This document shows, piece by piece, positions 44,365 through 55,581 of a stretch of DNA of 64,000 bases (its first letter is position 1; each line of letters opens with the position of its first letter). The position numbers were made by a program, and so were the translations under genes. This DNA comes from Selaginella moellendorffii (Eukaryota > Streptophyta > Lycopodiopsida > Selaginellales > Selaginellaceae): the NCBI RefSeq assembly GCF_000143415.4, contig NW_003314261.1:1351674-1415673 (forward strand), given 5' to 3'. The notes under the pieces were generated by a model. It did no database searches, was not told where the DNA came from, and saw only the letters and a program-made list of their open reading frames with translations.

Positions 44365-44919
44365 TCAAAAGGAAAATCTTGGCAAGCCTTCGTCGTTGAT
44401 CTCCATACCACCGAGAGATGGCAGCATCCTGCTCAAGTCCATGACGGGCTCTTGAAAGCTGGACATTATGTCGATGTCGCTGAAAGTGCCGAGCCTCTCT
44501 GGGATGTAGATGGGATTTCTTCTTGGGGGCGTATTCATGGACAACTTGAGAATATGAGGCGGCACCAGGATTCTGTTGGACTCTGGCTCGGGGACGGAAG
44601 CACAGCTCTGCCGGGACTTCGATCGAACAGTGCCGACTTTGGTATCGTTGCTGCAACTTCTGCCAGTGAGCTCCTGAACCAGAGATCGAAAATTGGCGGC
44701 GTCCGTCTTTATGACAGTGGGATTGAAGATGTGAACTACTCTAATGACCGGCACGCGGTGCCTTGGGGGACGCTCAGAATGACCATCACTGCCATCGCTA
44801 CTACTAGTGCTGCTGCTGCTACTGCTGCTGCTGCTAGAAGGCGAAGAAGAAGGAGAGATCGACTTGAGGATGGTGTGAGAGCCTTTGCTGGTCCTATGAA
44901 GATTTCTTCCGTACTCCAT
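44365..44919 (-). CDS. VQ motif protein
   Basis: VQ proteins bind WRKY transcription factors and modulate defence and growth. The frame from MEYGRNLHRTSKGSHTILKS reaches a long Ser run (about residues 22-40) and then RVVHIFNPTVIKTDAANFRS with the VQ core FRSLVQELTG, near residues 58-84. The C-terminal part is Pro/Ser-rich (PPHILKLSMNTPP, ERLGTFSDIDIM) and ends LPRFSF. About 184 residues, single exon. The same frame is open for another 73 codons upstream, but that stretch is hydrophobic and repetitive and the MEYG start fits typical VQ lengths better. The antisense frame at 44341-44961 is a shadow caused by repeated codons. Confidence 0.8.
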   Translation of the reverse strand: MEYGRNLHRTSKGSHTILKSISPSSSPSSSSSSSSSSTSSSDGSDGHSERPPRHRVPVIRVVHIFNPTVIKTDAANFRSLVQELTGRSCSNDTKVGTVRSKSRQSCASVPEPESNRILVPPHILKLSMNTPPRRNPIYIPERLGTFSDIDIMSSFQEPVMDLSRMLPSLGGMEINDEGLPRFSF

Positions 44920-46603
44920 ACCGTCAGACGGGGAAACAACGTGAAAATGCAGGAGGCTTAAGAGCATTCCAGGTTCTCCCGAAGCACAAACAAGGCAAAC
45001 GAACAAGAACAAGAACAAGAGCTTCTCTCTAGCGATTGGCGCGGGGAATTTCAAGAGTGTTCTTGGAAAGAGTAGCAGCAGACAGGGTGCTCGAAAGCAG
45101 GAGACGATAAATATATAAGCTTGTGGAGGTGGGAACAAGGGAGCTCACAAGAAAAGAGCGTGCCTATATCCTGGCCTTTGCTCATAAAAGCAGAGCCAAT
45201 CGTGGCACAGGGACGAGGGAGAGATCAAGCAGGAAATCGGGGGCCTCAGACAGGGGGTGATGGCGAATCTAGGTCCCACAAGACACGCAAAACATTCAAG
45301 GAGATGATTAAGTTGGCTGCCTCCTTCCAGGTGGATCATCTTACAGACAAAGGCAAAGTTGCAGCAGGGGGGATATCAAGCAAGCAAGCAATCAAACAAG
45401 CAAACATACGCGAGCAGGGACAAAAGCAAAAAGAGGGAAATGGTGGAAAAAAGGGGTGAAAAATCTCACTTTCAGGTTGGTTGCGATAAAGCGAAAAGCA
45501 TGGTTTCGAATGCGACCAGTCCAACGAAGTAGGTGTGGAAATTCTTTCTATCATTTGGCTGATCATCTACTAATCATACGTTTTCCCACAGAGAAGTTTT
45601 CGAGTTTTCCGATCGGTCCCGGATTACCATCCTGTGATCTCATTCGATAGTGAGAGAGCCGACAGCGACAAAGGTGATTAGGTGCTAAGACAACAAACCG
45701 ACGGGGCGACACAAGCGGTAACTTGTGTTTTCCTGCTCTACGAGATAACAAAAGACTTGTGTTTGATGTGCGTGCTGCAGGTTGGTAACCTGCGCTGAAC
45801 GACTAAACATTGAGTGAGTGAGCTCTGTTTTTTCTTTGTCTTTACGGGCGCTCATTCATTGCTTGCTGTGTTGATCGTGGTGCTAGTTAAACGTTGAAAA
45901 AACCACACTGGCTAGCTGGCTGGATGCATGCATTGGTGCTCTCAAACAAGGAACGACGAGCTAGAAGCAAGACAGAAACCACAGAGGCGCGACAGAGAAA
46001 GGTACCCCGCTATTGCAACAGGTACCAGAATTAGAACGGTGTGGGGTCTTCTCTCACAAATGGCGTTGCGTGCGGCCGATTCTTCAATTTTTTACCTTCG
46101 CAGCAGAGCTCCTAGTGCCGACAAACGACCATGGTGGTGGTGGTTTCGATCTCGAGTAAGATTCTCCCAGTTTGATGCTTAAAAATCTCTCTTTTACTGA
46201 CTAGCTGTGTTCCAGATCTTGGTACTACGACCTCAGATAATCTGCCATGGCACACAAGAGCACACAAGAGCGAATAATAGGAAGATAAGCACAACAAACA
46301 CGTACGGAAGGGGCCGGGGAAGGAGTACGACACGCCGCGTCGGGTTTTGTTTTGTCGCCGAATGTGGGGGCATCCGTTAGACCTGCCGGGACTGACGCCC
46401 ACAGCCATGTCATTCGTCTTCCTCGTAACCGGCAGCACAGCCGCCAGCTAGCGAGCAGCCGTTACAGATAGAAGATTTACTCAAGGTCCCACATCGTGCG
46501 CGCAGCGATCGCTCTGAGTAAATCACGCAACGCAAAGTTTTGCTGATAAACGCAAAGAAGCAAGTAAGTACCTCTCTCTCTCTATCTCCGTTTTCTCACG
46601 CTT
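44920..46603. other. Intergenic region, no gene supported
   Basis: Contains purine-rich tracts (about 45360-45455, with repeated caagcaagcaatcaaacaagcaaa) and the likely VQ promoter. Short frames on both strands lack any family pattern. A CT run at about 46571-46582 lies at the 3' end of the neighbouring gene. Confidence 0.55.
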
Positions 46604-47557
46604 TTAATCCGAGTCTGAATCGTGTCGCTGCCTCTTTGAGTGCTGCTGCTCGTCCTCGTCTCGATCCTCGTCTTTCCCCGATGATCTTCGCTTGAGCTCC
46701 TTTTGTTGCCGCCTTTCTTCCTTGCGTGCGAGTTTAGCCGCTTTTCTCTCCTCTTTGCGAGCGTTCTTCTCCTGCCTCCTCCGCTCCTTGGTTTCTTCTT
46801 TGCTGCTCCTCTTGCCACCATCTGTAGAGGTTGCAGCTGGTTCACTGGTTGCGAGCTTCTCCGGTTGTATCCCCGCCAATTGTTCTCCCCGTTCGTAGCC
46901 TCGTTGTTTCTTACTTGCTGCTGTACTGCGCAGGGAAACCGACAGTGAGCGCGCGACACGAGAAGGGAAGGGAGCAAACTTACGGTCCAAACCCAAGTCC
47001 TTGGATTCGTTCCGCGGCAGTGTAAGTCTCGGAGAGCTCCTCGGCAGTTTTTCCAGGCTTCAAAAGCTCCTCCAGCTCGTGTTTGTCGAGACGATTGACT
47101 TGGTTGCGTTTGTCTCGAGTAGGAGCCAAGCCCAAGGCCTCGCGCATTGCTTGATCTTCCTCGGCTTTGATTCTCTCGATCTCTGCCTTCGCGGCAGCGT
47201 CGGCCGATCCTCCTCCCTTTGCGTACCATGTCAAATCTTTGCCTGGAAGAAGCAAAAAAAACCAAGAGAGAAGAGTTAGGAAACAATGAAAGAATGAGTT
47301 CGCCAAAGGAAACAATGGGAATGGAATGGAAGAGTCTGATTGCCAAAGGAAGAGTGGAATGGAATAGATACCTCTTTGCCAGCGTCCCACTGGAGCTTTG
47401 ACGCTGTGGCCCAGGTAATTCTCTCGATGCTTATCGACCTTGACATCGTCCCAATTAAACTCTGCGCCACCGCCAATTCAGAGATTGATGATCGATCAAA
47501 CATAGACTACTTACGATCGCGGCCTCCCCGGACGCCTCCGCGCGATGGATGATACAT
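46604..47557 (-). CDS. MMTAG2-like nuclear protein (kinase phosphorylation domain)
   Basis: Family known in animals as multiple myeloma tumour-associated protein 2 (C1orf35); conserved in plants, with a suspected nuclear or splicing-related role. Four exons. Exon 1 starts [15 protein letters not shown], exon 2 gives [20 protein letters not shown] and [10 protein letters not shown], exon 3 gives [30 protein letters not shown] and [19 protein letters not shown], ending GLGFGP. Exon 4 is a Lys/Arg/Glu-rich tail ([20 protein letters not shown]) ending RQRHDSDSD, which probably serves as nuclear localisation signal. The order and key motifs match the family closely. Divergent from NDUFS7 across 206 bp. 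Confidence 0.86.
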
Positions 47558-47763
47558 TTCCTCCCTGCCCAGAAGCCCTAGAAAGTGGAATTAGGGCACA
47601 AAACTAGATGAACACGTGGCGCGTTGTGGTTGGCTGAGTTCTTAAAGGGTAAAACACGAGAGCTAGGGTTTGTGCAGCGCACCGTCTTCTTCGAGGTACG
47701 CAACTCCATCGCCTTGGCATCGTTTGTGATCTTTGGCCTCTCCCTCTCAACGCAGCGGCAGCT
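47558..47763. promoter_or_regulatory. Divergent promoter, MMTAG2-like / NDUFS7
   Basis: Only 206 bp separate the start codons. It includes gctagggtttgtg near 47653, a telo-box, and ggaattagggc near 47588. A shared promoter is inferred. Confidence 0.6.
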
Positions 47764-48541
47764 ATGGCGCTTCTTCCCAGGGCAGCTCGAATGGCGGTGT
47801 CCAGCACCGCGGCGAGGTCAAATCTTCTCAAGAGCAGCTTGCCGGCGATCAGCAGGGCGGATTATGCCACATCCAGCAGCAGCGGGGAATCCTCCGGCCT
47901 GGCGAATTTCGTCATCTCCAAGCTCGATTCCGTGATCAATTATGTGCGAGCGGGATCGATCTGGCCCATGACTTTCGGCCTGGCGTGCTGCGCCGTGGAG
48001 ATGATGCACACTGGAGCCGCGCGCTACGACTTGGATAGGTTTGGAATGATCTTCCGTCCCAGCCCCAGGCAGTCGGATTGCATGATCGTGGCTGGGACTC
48101 TCACCAACAAGATGGCTCCAGCTCTTCGCAGGTACTTGGTTTTTCTCTCTTCCTTTTAGTTTCCTTCTCTTTGCCTTGAGTCGGTGTGAAGATCTTCGTT
48201 GTTCTTTGTTGTGAAGATCTCCATTGTTCTTTGTGTCGGTGTGGAGTTCTTTCCAAAGTTCTTGAGCGTTCTTTCCTTGCGTCAACTGATAGTTTTCTAC
48301 GTGCAGGGTCTACGATCAAATGCCCGAGCCGCGCTGGGTGGTCTCGATGGGAAGCTGTGCGAATGGCGGTGGCTACTACCATTACTCGTACGCTGTGGTT
48401 CGCGGTTGTGACCGGATTGTCCCAGTGGATATCTACGTCCCGGGGTGTCCGCCCACCGCCGAGGCGCTTCTCTACGGTCTCCTCCAGCTCCAGAAGAAGA
48501 TCAAGCGCCGCAAGCAGATCGCCCTCTGGTGGGCCGAGTAA
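47764..48541 (+). CDS. NDUFS7: NADH dehydrogenase iron-sulfur protein 7 (complex I PSST / NDUFS7)
   Basis: NDUFS7 holds the N2 iron-sulfur cluster that passes electrons to ubiquinone in mitochondrial complex I. Two exons. The leader [20 protein letters not shown] is a normal mitochondrial presequence. The conserved core is [20 protein letters not shown], followed by the cluster ligands: [58 protein letters not shown] and [20 protein letters not shown]. The intron lies at PALRR|VYDQ. All four ligand Cys are present. It is nuclear-encoded here. The C-terminus [10 protein letters not shown] is intact. About 205 residues. The gene directly upstream of the small membrane-protein gene at 48952. Confidence 0.96.
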
Positions 48542-48951
48542 GTTTGCGGTATGGACTTTTTGTGATTCTCTTGTTGTTTTAGTGGTATATTGTCTACGTA
48601 TCATGCCTGGCTTGTCTGGAAAAGAAATGTTTGCCTGGTAAATAAATGCCTTTTCATTGACACTCGTGTTTTCGAGAGAGTTCTTTTTCTTTTTTTCCAG
48701 TAGCAGCGTCTTCGGGAGAGTTCTTGCACCCTCTTCGGGAGAGTTCAAGCAAAAGTGACTGTAAGATTCGCTAACGTGCGTCTTTTTTATCCTTACTGTG
48801 GTTGGCACCACGTTTTCGAATGCATGCGTTTTTACAAATCACTGCGGGACAAATGTCGACGAGAATCGGATAAGATTTATAGCCAGGTTAACAGTTCTTT
48901 TGTTTCTTGTTTTCGTAAGGACCGGAGCTTGCCTTGCTTTGTTCTCGAGAG
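48542..48951 (+). promoter_or_regulatory. NDUFS7 3' region and start of the duplicated unit
   Basis: Two copies of ttcgggagagttcttg-like sequence occur at about 48711-48747. The duplicated unit's similarity to 55301 begins at tatccttactgtggttggca at 48789. No separate gene seen. Confidence 0.55.
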
Positions 48952-49620
48952 ATGATGCAGGCTTTCGCGAGTGTAAGTTAGTATCATCTATCAAGCCTTT
49001 GGTTTTTCTAACTTAGTGTGCGCTTGTTTGTGATGCAGCGTTTGATCCGTGGTGTTGCCAAGAAGAGTGCAGCAGCAGCGGGGGCTCCGAGCTGGAGAAA
49101 TGCTGCTACCAGTACGAGGATCAAGCGCCCTGAAGACGTTGTTCCAAATCCTTATACCGGCGACGCTGGTGTGATGAAGAGGCAGACAGCATCCGAGTAC
49201 TTGCATCAGCGCGGAAGGTAGTTTTCTTTCTTCCTTCTTTTCGATTTCCCTAAGGTGGATCCACTGCACAGAGTGTACCAGGTACCGTGTAGGAAAAACG
49301 GGATGAAGATGGTAACGACCGACATCCTCCGTAGAGAGCTCCTTCCAGTGCTTCCTCTGGCGGGAATGGTGTTGCTCGCCATTGGGCTGGGGGTGTGGAC
49401 GTTCTGGTGGGAGCACGTAGCCCATCCCAACGTGAGCATCACTCGCGACCTCCGGGAGAGGCTGTTCGAGATCGAGCACCCCGAGTGGGTCAAGCGCAAA
49501 GCCGCCGTCTACCTCCAGAGCCCGCTGCGGAAGATGTCACTCGAGTGGCCAACCGCTCGCATCGCTCACATCCAGCAGGAGCCTCCGCCCCCGATCGGCC
49601 ATGGCGGCCCCTTGAGCTGA
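48952..49620 (+). CDS. Small mitochondrial-type single-pass membrane protein (unassigned)
   Basis: Three exons give about 174 residues. Exon 1 (48952-48972) reads MMQAFAS before a gtaagt donor; exon 2 starts after tgatgcag with RLIRGVAKKSAAAAGAPSWR and NAATSTRIKRPEDVVPNPYT, ending HQRG; exon 3 starts after gtgtag at about 49291 with KNGMKMVTTDILRRELLPVL. One hydrophobic segment (LPLAGMVLLAIGLGVWTFWW) follows, then WVKRKAAVYLQSPLRKMSLE and IAHIQQEPPPPIGHGGPLS. The Arg/Ala-rich start suits mitochondrial import and the size suits a complex I accessory subunit, but I cannot name the family. The same splice sites are conserved in the right copy. Convergent with the VWA-Cache gene A, 141 bp apart. 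Confidence 0.7.
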
Positions 49621-49761
49621 AGAGCTTCTTCTTCTTCTTCGTGGTAGTGTAAGTGTTTCAAGTTTTTCTTTCTGTTCTAAAGCAAAGCTCTTGTTTTGTG
49701 TGCGAAAGTATGTATATAAAAAGACGAGTTTTGGAGATCTGAAGGAGTCCGAGGAATAAGA

Positions 49762-51927
49762 TTACAAGTTTTGTTTCAGAGGAGATCTCGTTGGTTGCAA
49801 CCAGTCCGGTTCTTGAGGTTGGTTATTATCGCTTTCAGTTGGCGATTTGCGGCACTTGCGACACAAAAACACGACGGAAACGAAGATGGCACAAGCGGCG
49901 ACAACTCCGCCCGCAGCGATACCAGCGATTACTTTGCTCGTTCCCTTCTTTGCGGAACGAGGAGGAGGAGAAGCACTGGCTGTAGCGGCACAAGTTTCAC
50001 AACATATAAAATCCCTGATGGGCGTGGTAAAGTCGCCTCTTGGACAGATTGGAGCCAGGCTCCCACGGAAGTCACAGCTGATGGTCGCATTGGAGAGCTG
50101 CAAAATCAAAGTTCTCTCAATCTAAAAAGCAAAATCGAAGTTCCACGTAACTGTTCGAGCGAGAGGAAGAGGCTTTTGCTGTGAAGGAGGAAAGGATCGT
50201 TGAGATAAAGCTTTCTCAACCGTAGGCTGGCCAAGCTTTGCGATAAGCCCATCAGCAAGAACATCTATCGATGCAACTCCAATCAACTGTTGATTTGCAT
50301 CAAAAGCTGCATGAAGTTAAAATAATTACTAAGAAGAAGCAGACTAATAAATAATAGTTCTATACAAACCTGGAAAGATGGAAGTTGTCACATTGCCAAG
50401 GCCAGCAGAATCAGCATACAAGCTCGCCCAAACTGGTTTCTTGTTGACGGCGACAAAGCGAAGCCATGCAATGTAGTCGAAGTAGCTGTGGATCTTGAGC
50501 AGCGGGTTTTTGTCGTCACTGATGAACTCGTAGCTCATGTTGAGGCTGCTCTGCATTTGCTGGAAAGCGGCACTGTCGTTGGACGTGAAGGACCCAATTC
50601 TGTAGACGAACACCACAACGTTTCTCGCGTTCAGCTGTGCCAAAACTGGGCTCAGTTGGGTGAAGTTGAAATTGCCAGGGGTGACAAACTGTCCATCTGT
50701 GAAGAGGATTATGACCTGGGATTTGCCAAGTTGAAGAAACCAATGTGATTTCTTGTGATTATCACACGAAAAGCATCTTACATTCAAGTTGGAGCTGGTG
50801 TTGAAGAAATGAAGTGCTCCTTGCAGCCCATTCTTTATGTTACTGGCTGAGTTTGTAACACTTGTGTTGCTTATGGAATCTTTGAGGGATGAGATTCCAG
50901 TCAGATTCAAAGAGGTTTCCTGGACGTCAAGAACTACGGAAACCTGGAATTCAGAACCTCATGATCAGAAGTTATCCCAGTTTCTGCTGAAAAACTTAAC
51001 TGGAGCTCCGATTTTCTCACCACCGATCGTTGACACAGCCACTTGATCTCCATTAGTGAGGGTGTTTAGCAGCTGCTTAATGATGTTACTTGCAACATTA
51101 AAGCGGCTTTGGGAGGATAAAACTCCAGTGGGATTGCTCATGGAAGTGGAGGTGTCCAAGAGAATGTAGAGCGATTTTTGGATCGCCAAAGTATTGAGAA
51201 ACCATGGCCTGAGCCTTGGATCGTAAAGATCACACTGCCCACTGTCGACATAGTCCTGTCAATATAAAGACATAAACTCTCGCTTGCAGGGAAGAAATGC
51301 TTATTGTGCACTTACCCGGCCCGGGTAAACATACAAGTATCCTTCAATCCCTCCAAAGAAAGCCCAGCCAACGGAAAACTTATTCGTGTTATTCCAGGCC
51401 TGTTGTAGCTTCTTGTCTAGAGATTTTTGAGCACACAAGACCGTCTGAAAATCTCGATCTTTCTCCGGGTCTTGATCGGCTGGGACTCTAGATGATCATA
51501 GCAACATCTCAAGTCAAAGCTGTACATTGACAAACTAGATACCTGAGGTATGTTTTTTGAGTTGAAACGCTTAAGCTCTGGCAAGTTCCATTTGCCGGAG
51601 ACGTGCAGTCTCCATTGCGGAATACTGAAATGCAAGAGAGCTTTTGGATCTCATCCTTGGACTGCGGCCAGCAAGGGCGCCTTTTGCAAGTGTCGAGTGA
51701 GCAATCCGATAGACTTCCTGGAGTGACAATACTCTACAAAGTTGTTTGAGATTGAGGTTCAAGAGCTTACCACAAGTATTGGCTCGATTTAAGATTGCTT
51801 GATTTGCGATTTGCTGGACCTGGAAGTCGGTCTCGTTCAGCACTGTTTCGATGTTATCTTGAGCGTTTGCTAGCAGCAAAGACAAGACTCCTAAAAAGGC
51901 GGATCTAAGCAAGAGGGAGCTCTCCAT
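49762..51927 (-). CDS. VWA-Cache type I membrane protein, copy A
   Basis: About 580 residues in nine or so exons with 50-60 nt introns. Signal peptide MESSLLLRSAFLGVLSLLLA; then a coiled start TVLNETDFQVQQIANQAI; a Cys-rich exon (CSLDTCKRRPCWPQSKDEIQ and NGTCQSLSVST); a VWA_N-like exon, FSVGWAFFGGIEGYLYVYPG; then CDLYDPRLRPWFLNTLA and the VWA domain with MIDAS LLDTSTSMS, GDQVAVSTIGG and VIILFTDGQF. The Cache part has LLKIHSYFDYIAWLRFVAVN, WASLYADSAGLGNVTTSIFP and ANQQLIGVASIDVL. A second Cys cluster (ISCDFRGSLAPICPRG, DFICCETC) precedes one transmembrane helix, GIAAGGVVAACAIFVSVVFL, and a 33-residue cytosolic tail. This order is that of animal calcium-channel alpha2delta subunits and CACHD1. 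Cache domains sense small molecules; the plant role is unknown. Confidence 0.72.
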
Positions 51928-52029
51928 TCGCTCAAACCTGCAAAAGTGGTGGCGTTGATTTTATCAAGCCCTCGTTGGTTCCTACCATTCCAGAAGTTAC
52001 AGAAGCTGTCTTGCCTTTCGTGTTGATTT

Positions 52030-54366
52030 TTAGGAACCATATCCTAAACCGTGTGGAAACATCGCCCAAAGGCTGATGATGACATCTACGACATTTCTAC
52101 ATGTTTTTGGACACCGGTCATTCACTTCCATTGACTTTTTAAGGGACGAAGTCCATTGTTGCTGATGAGTTTTGAGTTTCAGTTGTAACCTCTGCGGGCC
52201 AGTCACCCACACTTCTTGTTCAGCCCCGATGGGAGTTTCACTCGTGGTAGGCAAGGGGGATTTGCAGCACTTACAGTAGAAAACTACAGCAGCGGCAGCC
52301 AGAACAAGAACTGCCGCTCCCACGCAAATACCAGCAATGGCACCAACCGCCATGAAGTCTTCGAAGAATTGGTGCTGGCAACAGCACAATCGCCACAGCA
52401 CATCAGCTCTGTGATCGGTGTCTGAAAATCTCTTTGCGGGCACATGGGAGTCAGCTTCCCAGTAAAACCACAGTTGATAATAGTTGCATTCGAGACCTAC
52501 TGGTAATGTCAGCGATAAGTTGAAAAGCTGGGGGTTTTGTGAGTGAGAGGGAAAGGCGTCACATTCTCTGAAGAATGGAAGCTCCGTTTAGACACTGCTT
52601 CTTGAACAGCAGCGCTGCCGTGCCTGCTGATAAGCTTCTCGGCAATAATGTCAATGCATGCAACTCCGATCAAACGCTGATTTGCATCGAACGCTACAGC
52701 AGTAATCAGATGATCAAAGGACCAAGACAAGAAAAGGAGAGCCGGTTTACCTAGGAATATTGAGCTCGTCACGTTTCCAAGCTCCGCGGCATCAACGTAA
52801 ACAGGCACCCACGTAGCACAGCAACAAAGCGAAGCCAAGCGATGTAATCAAAGTAGCTCCGAATGTTGAGCAGGGGATTTTTCTCTTCTTTCACAGCCTC
52901 GTAAGTCATGTTGAGGTTACCTTGCATCTCCTGGAAAGTGGCATCGTTGGAGGTGAAGAATCCTATCCTGTAGACGAAAACCACAACACCTTTGTCGTTG
53001 AGTTGTGCAAAGAGTGGATTCAAATCTGCAAAGTTGAAATTGCTGGCAAACTGTCCATCCGTGAAGAGAAGTATTACCTTACATTACGAGCACTGTTAGT
53101 GACAGACAAAGAAAGAGGATGATCTTTACGTTTAAGTTAGAGCTGGAATTGAAGAGATCAAGGGCCGCAGCAAGACCTTTCTTGATATCCTTGGGTGAAT
53201 TGTCGACTTTGACCTTGGCTATGGCATCCTTGAGGGACGAAATGCCAGAAGCATTGGATGATGTTTCAAGGTTTTCAAGCACGACTGAAACCTGCAAAAC
53301 CAAAGCCTTAAGATGAATCATAACTTAGACCATCGTTTAAATTACTCCAATCCCAGGACACCGCCGCCGTGCTTCTCGGAAGAATGCGAGCACATATCCG
53401 CCGATTTGGACAGCTCCCCGTGGTTGCCATAGCTCTTGGTGGCGGCCGCGGCGGCGGCCTTGCACTTGCGGTAGTATCTCGCGGGAGCGACAATAGGTCC
53501 ACCACTAGTCGTTGACACTGCTATTTGGTCTCCATGTCCAGGAGTGCCTTAAGAACGCTTCTGGCAGCGGCCAGACGGCTTTGGATGACAAAGGTCCAAC
53601 AAGATTTCTCATGGACAACGATGTGTCCAAAACAATGTAGAGTGATTTCTGAACTGCCAAGGCATTCAAGTACCACGGCCTGCGTCTCGGATCATATGTG
53701 TTACAGTTTTCGTTGTCTGCATAGTCCAGTAGATTATCTATGCCTTTCATGAATTAAAAAGACGAAAACCTCGTACCCAGCTTGGATAAACGTATAAATA
53801 GCCTTCAATGCCGCCTCCGAAAAGTGCCTTTCCTGTTGCAGGCCTGTTGTAATTTGTGGTCAAGAGGTTTCTGAGCGCACAAGACCGCAGCAGTATCAGT
53901 CTCCGAAGCCAGCTCAGGTGAGACCCTGGACGTTTTAAGAAATCTCAAAAGAAAATACTAGCAAAAATGTGAGACAACCAACCTGATGTATGATCTCTCG
54001 CTAGACACGCTAACGTAGCGACATGTTCCATTCCCGAAGCTGTGCAAGCTAGATTCTGATGTACCCCAATTCATGAGAGCTTCTGGACCCTGCGGCCTGC
54101 AGGGTTGCCTGATGCAAGTCTCTGGCAAGCAAATCGATAGACTCCCTGCACAGCAATCATTCTTAGACTTCATGACACACGTTTGCATAGACGTGATCTA
54201 GAATGTGACCCTCACCACAAACATTCGATGGCCTGCTTTGCAATCTCTTGCACTTGCAAGTCGGTCACATCCAGCAGCTCCTCAATGTTGGTGTTCTGAG
54301 CACGGACTAGTACACGATGTGTCCTAACAAGACGGATCCTAGAAACATCAAAAACTTGGCCTCCAT
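52030..54366 (-). pseudogene. VWA-Cache gene, copy B, decayed
   Basis: Diverged paralogue of copy A, on the same strand, with its start (MEAKFLMFLGSVLLG) at 54366. Many disruptions are visible: a stop and frame change after the signal peptide (HIVY then TAG), a frameshift in the VWA_N exon between CAQKPLDHKLQQ and GGGIEGYLYVYP, another after LLDTS-type VLDTSLSMRNLVG, a GC-rich foreign stretch at about 53343-53482 that removes a splice donor, and a one-base loss just before the transmembrane helix (aagacttcatgg where copy D has aagacttcattgg). Conserved pieces remain: VVFVYRIGFFTSNDATFQEM, LLNIRSYFDYIAWLRFVAV, ANQRLIGVACIDII and the helix AGICVGAAVLVLAAAAVVFY. It is not expected to yield a full protein. 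Confidence 0.75.
53343..53482. repeat. GC-rich foreign insertion in VWA-Cache copy B
   Basis: About 140 bp of GC-rich sequence with a GCC/GGC run lies where copy A has a 57-nt AT-rich intron. It removes the expected GT donor after the VWA exon. On the minus strand it can be read as YYRKCKAAAAAATKSYGNHG, but no family is recognised. Source unknown. Confidence 0.5.
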
Positions 54367-55300
54367 GTCTAGATCTAAAGCAAATGTTGTTATAGCACGA
54401 CACAGGTAGATTGAACTGGACCTTCCTGGAAACAATCCGCACCCAAGTTGGCTTGAGACCCGGTCATTGGAACCCATCGTTTAGTTAGGGTTGCCCAATG
54501 CCAAAAAAAGAAGCTACCTTCTATTTTCCTCATGGCAAAACACTTGAAGAAGTTCATGCTGCCAACCTCTTGCCTTTCTGGTACAGAGAAACAGCATCAA
54601 AGATGGATGCTGGAGAAGGAGGAGGCGGAGCAAGCTGATACATCACAGCCGGGATCTTGTCTTCAATCTCTAGCACTTTCCCGTAATGCCCCTTCTGGGC
54701 ATATGCGTCAGCAAGGAGCTTCCAGCTGAGGAAGTTCCTAGCTGGACACTGCAGAAATGCCTCTCGAGCGCACTCGATTGGGCCAAGCATGCCGTAGCCT
54801 CTGATGACGCAGTTCCACACCCACGTCTTCTCGTCTTCTCCTAGGCTTTTTTTTTTTTTTTTTGCCATGGCTGCGGCTAGACCAATCCGGGCTTGAATGC
54901 GGGACATAGGATGCTACTTTACAGATTTCTGGACAACAAGCCGGGTTCTGAGAGAAGAAAGACGCACTTAGGAGATTTATTCAGCAACCGGGATCTCTTG
55001 TACAGTTGCTCGTAGTAAATCATAGCGATAGAAGAACTGTAAAGAGTTCCATGGCTTGCAGGGAGTTGACAATGCACGACTATTTTGGTTTTGTGTTGTC
55101 AATCCAGGTCTAATCGAGTGCTACTACTTTGGAGGAGAAAGGGATTGCTTATAACTCCAAATTTGTCTAGAGAACAAGCCGATCTTTCTTATGAATGGAA
55201 GTTCCAGGTGAAATCCAGATGTTGTTAAAGCAGCTATTTGAGACAAAGTTCTGTCTCGGGACGATGTTAGACACTGTTGTTTTTAACACACCCAAGAACA
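54367..55300. other. Spacer between duplicated units
   Basis: Contains the PPR relic at 54554-54907 and otherwise no gene. A T run lies at about 54848-54863. The stretch from 54910 to 55300 shows nothing recognisable. Confidence 0.55.
54554..54907 (-). pseudogene. PPR relic
   Basis: The minus frame contains WVWNCVIRGYGMLGPIECAR, CPARNFLSWKLLADAYAQKG and HYGKVLEIEDKIPA, which are two degenerate PLS-type pentatricopeptide repeats about 31 residues apart. There is no N-terminus, no targeting signal and no E or DYW end. The preceding MAKKKKK is a translation of an A run. It is a fragment between the two duplicated units. Confidence 0.6.
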
Positions 55301-55576
55301 TATCCTTACTGTGGTTGGCACCAGTTTCCGAATGCATGCGTTTTTACAAATCACAGCGGCACAAATGTCGACGAGAATGGAATACGATTGAGCTTGCCTT
55401 GCTTTGTTCTCGAGAGATGATGCAAGCTTTCGCGAGTGTAAGTTTCTACCAAGCCTTTTTAGTATGCGTGTTTGTGATGCAGCGTTTGATCCGTGGTGTT
55501 GCCAAGAAGAGTCCAGCAGCAGCGGGGGCTCCGAGCTGGAGAAATGCTGCTACCACTACGAGGATCAAGCGCCCTG

Positions 55577-55581
55577 AAGAC
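55577..55581. repeat. Target site duplication of copia element, left
   Basis: The five bases AAGAC directly precede the element and are repeated at 60117-60121 directly after it. The uninterrupted left copy of the gene has this AAGAC only once (gaagacgttgttcc at about 49132). Confidence 0.9.

Larger units (their letters stand above)
48789..54400. repeat. Segmental duplication, left unit
   Basis: Unit containing the small membrane-protein gene and two VWA-Cache genes. Its left border is tatccttactgtggttggca at 48789. The right unit begins with the same words at 55301 and continues past the window end. The right border here is not defined, because the partner of the 52,600-54,400 stretch lies beyond base 64,000. 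Confidence 0.8.

Noticed and set aside
44341-44961. 206-codon plus-strand frame opposite the VQ gene
   Set aside because: Runs through the complement of the Ser run and the VQ motif; Ala/Arg repeats show it is a shadow.
51571-51715. Alternative reading of the second exon of VWA-Cache copy A (EVYRIAH onward)
   Set aside because: In copy C this frame has a TAG at the seventh codon, while the Cys-rich frame is open in A, B and C and conserves its Cys positions.
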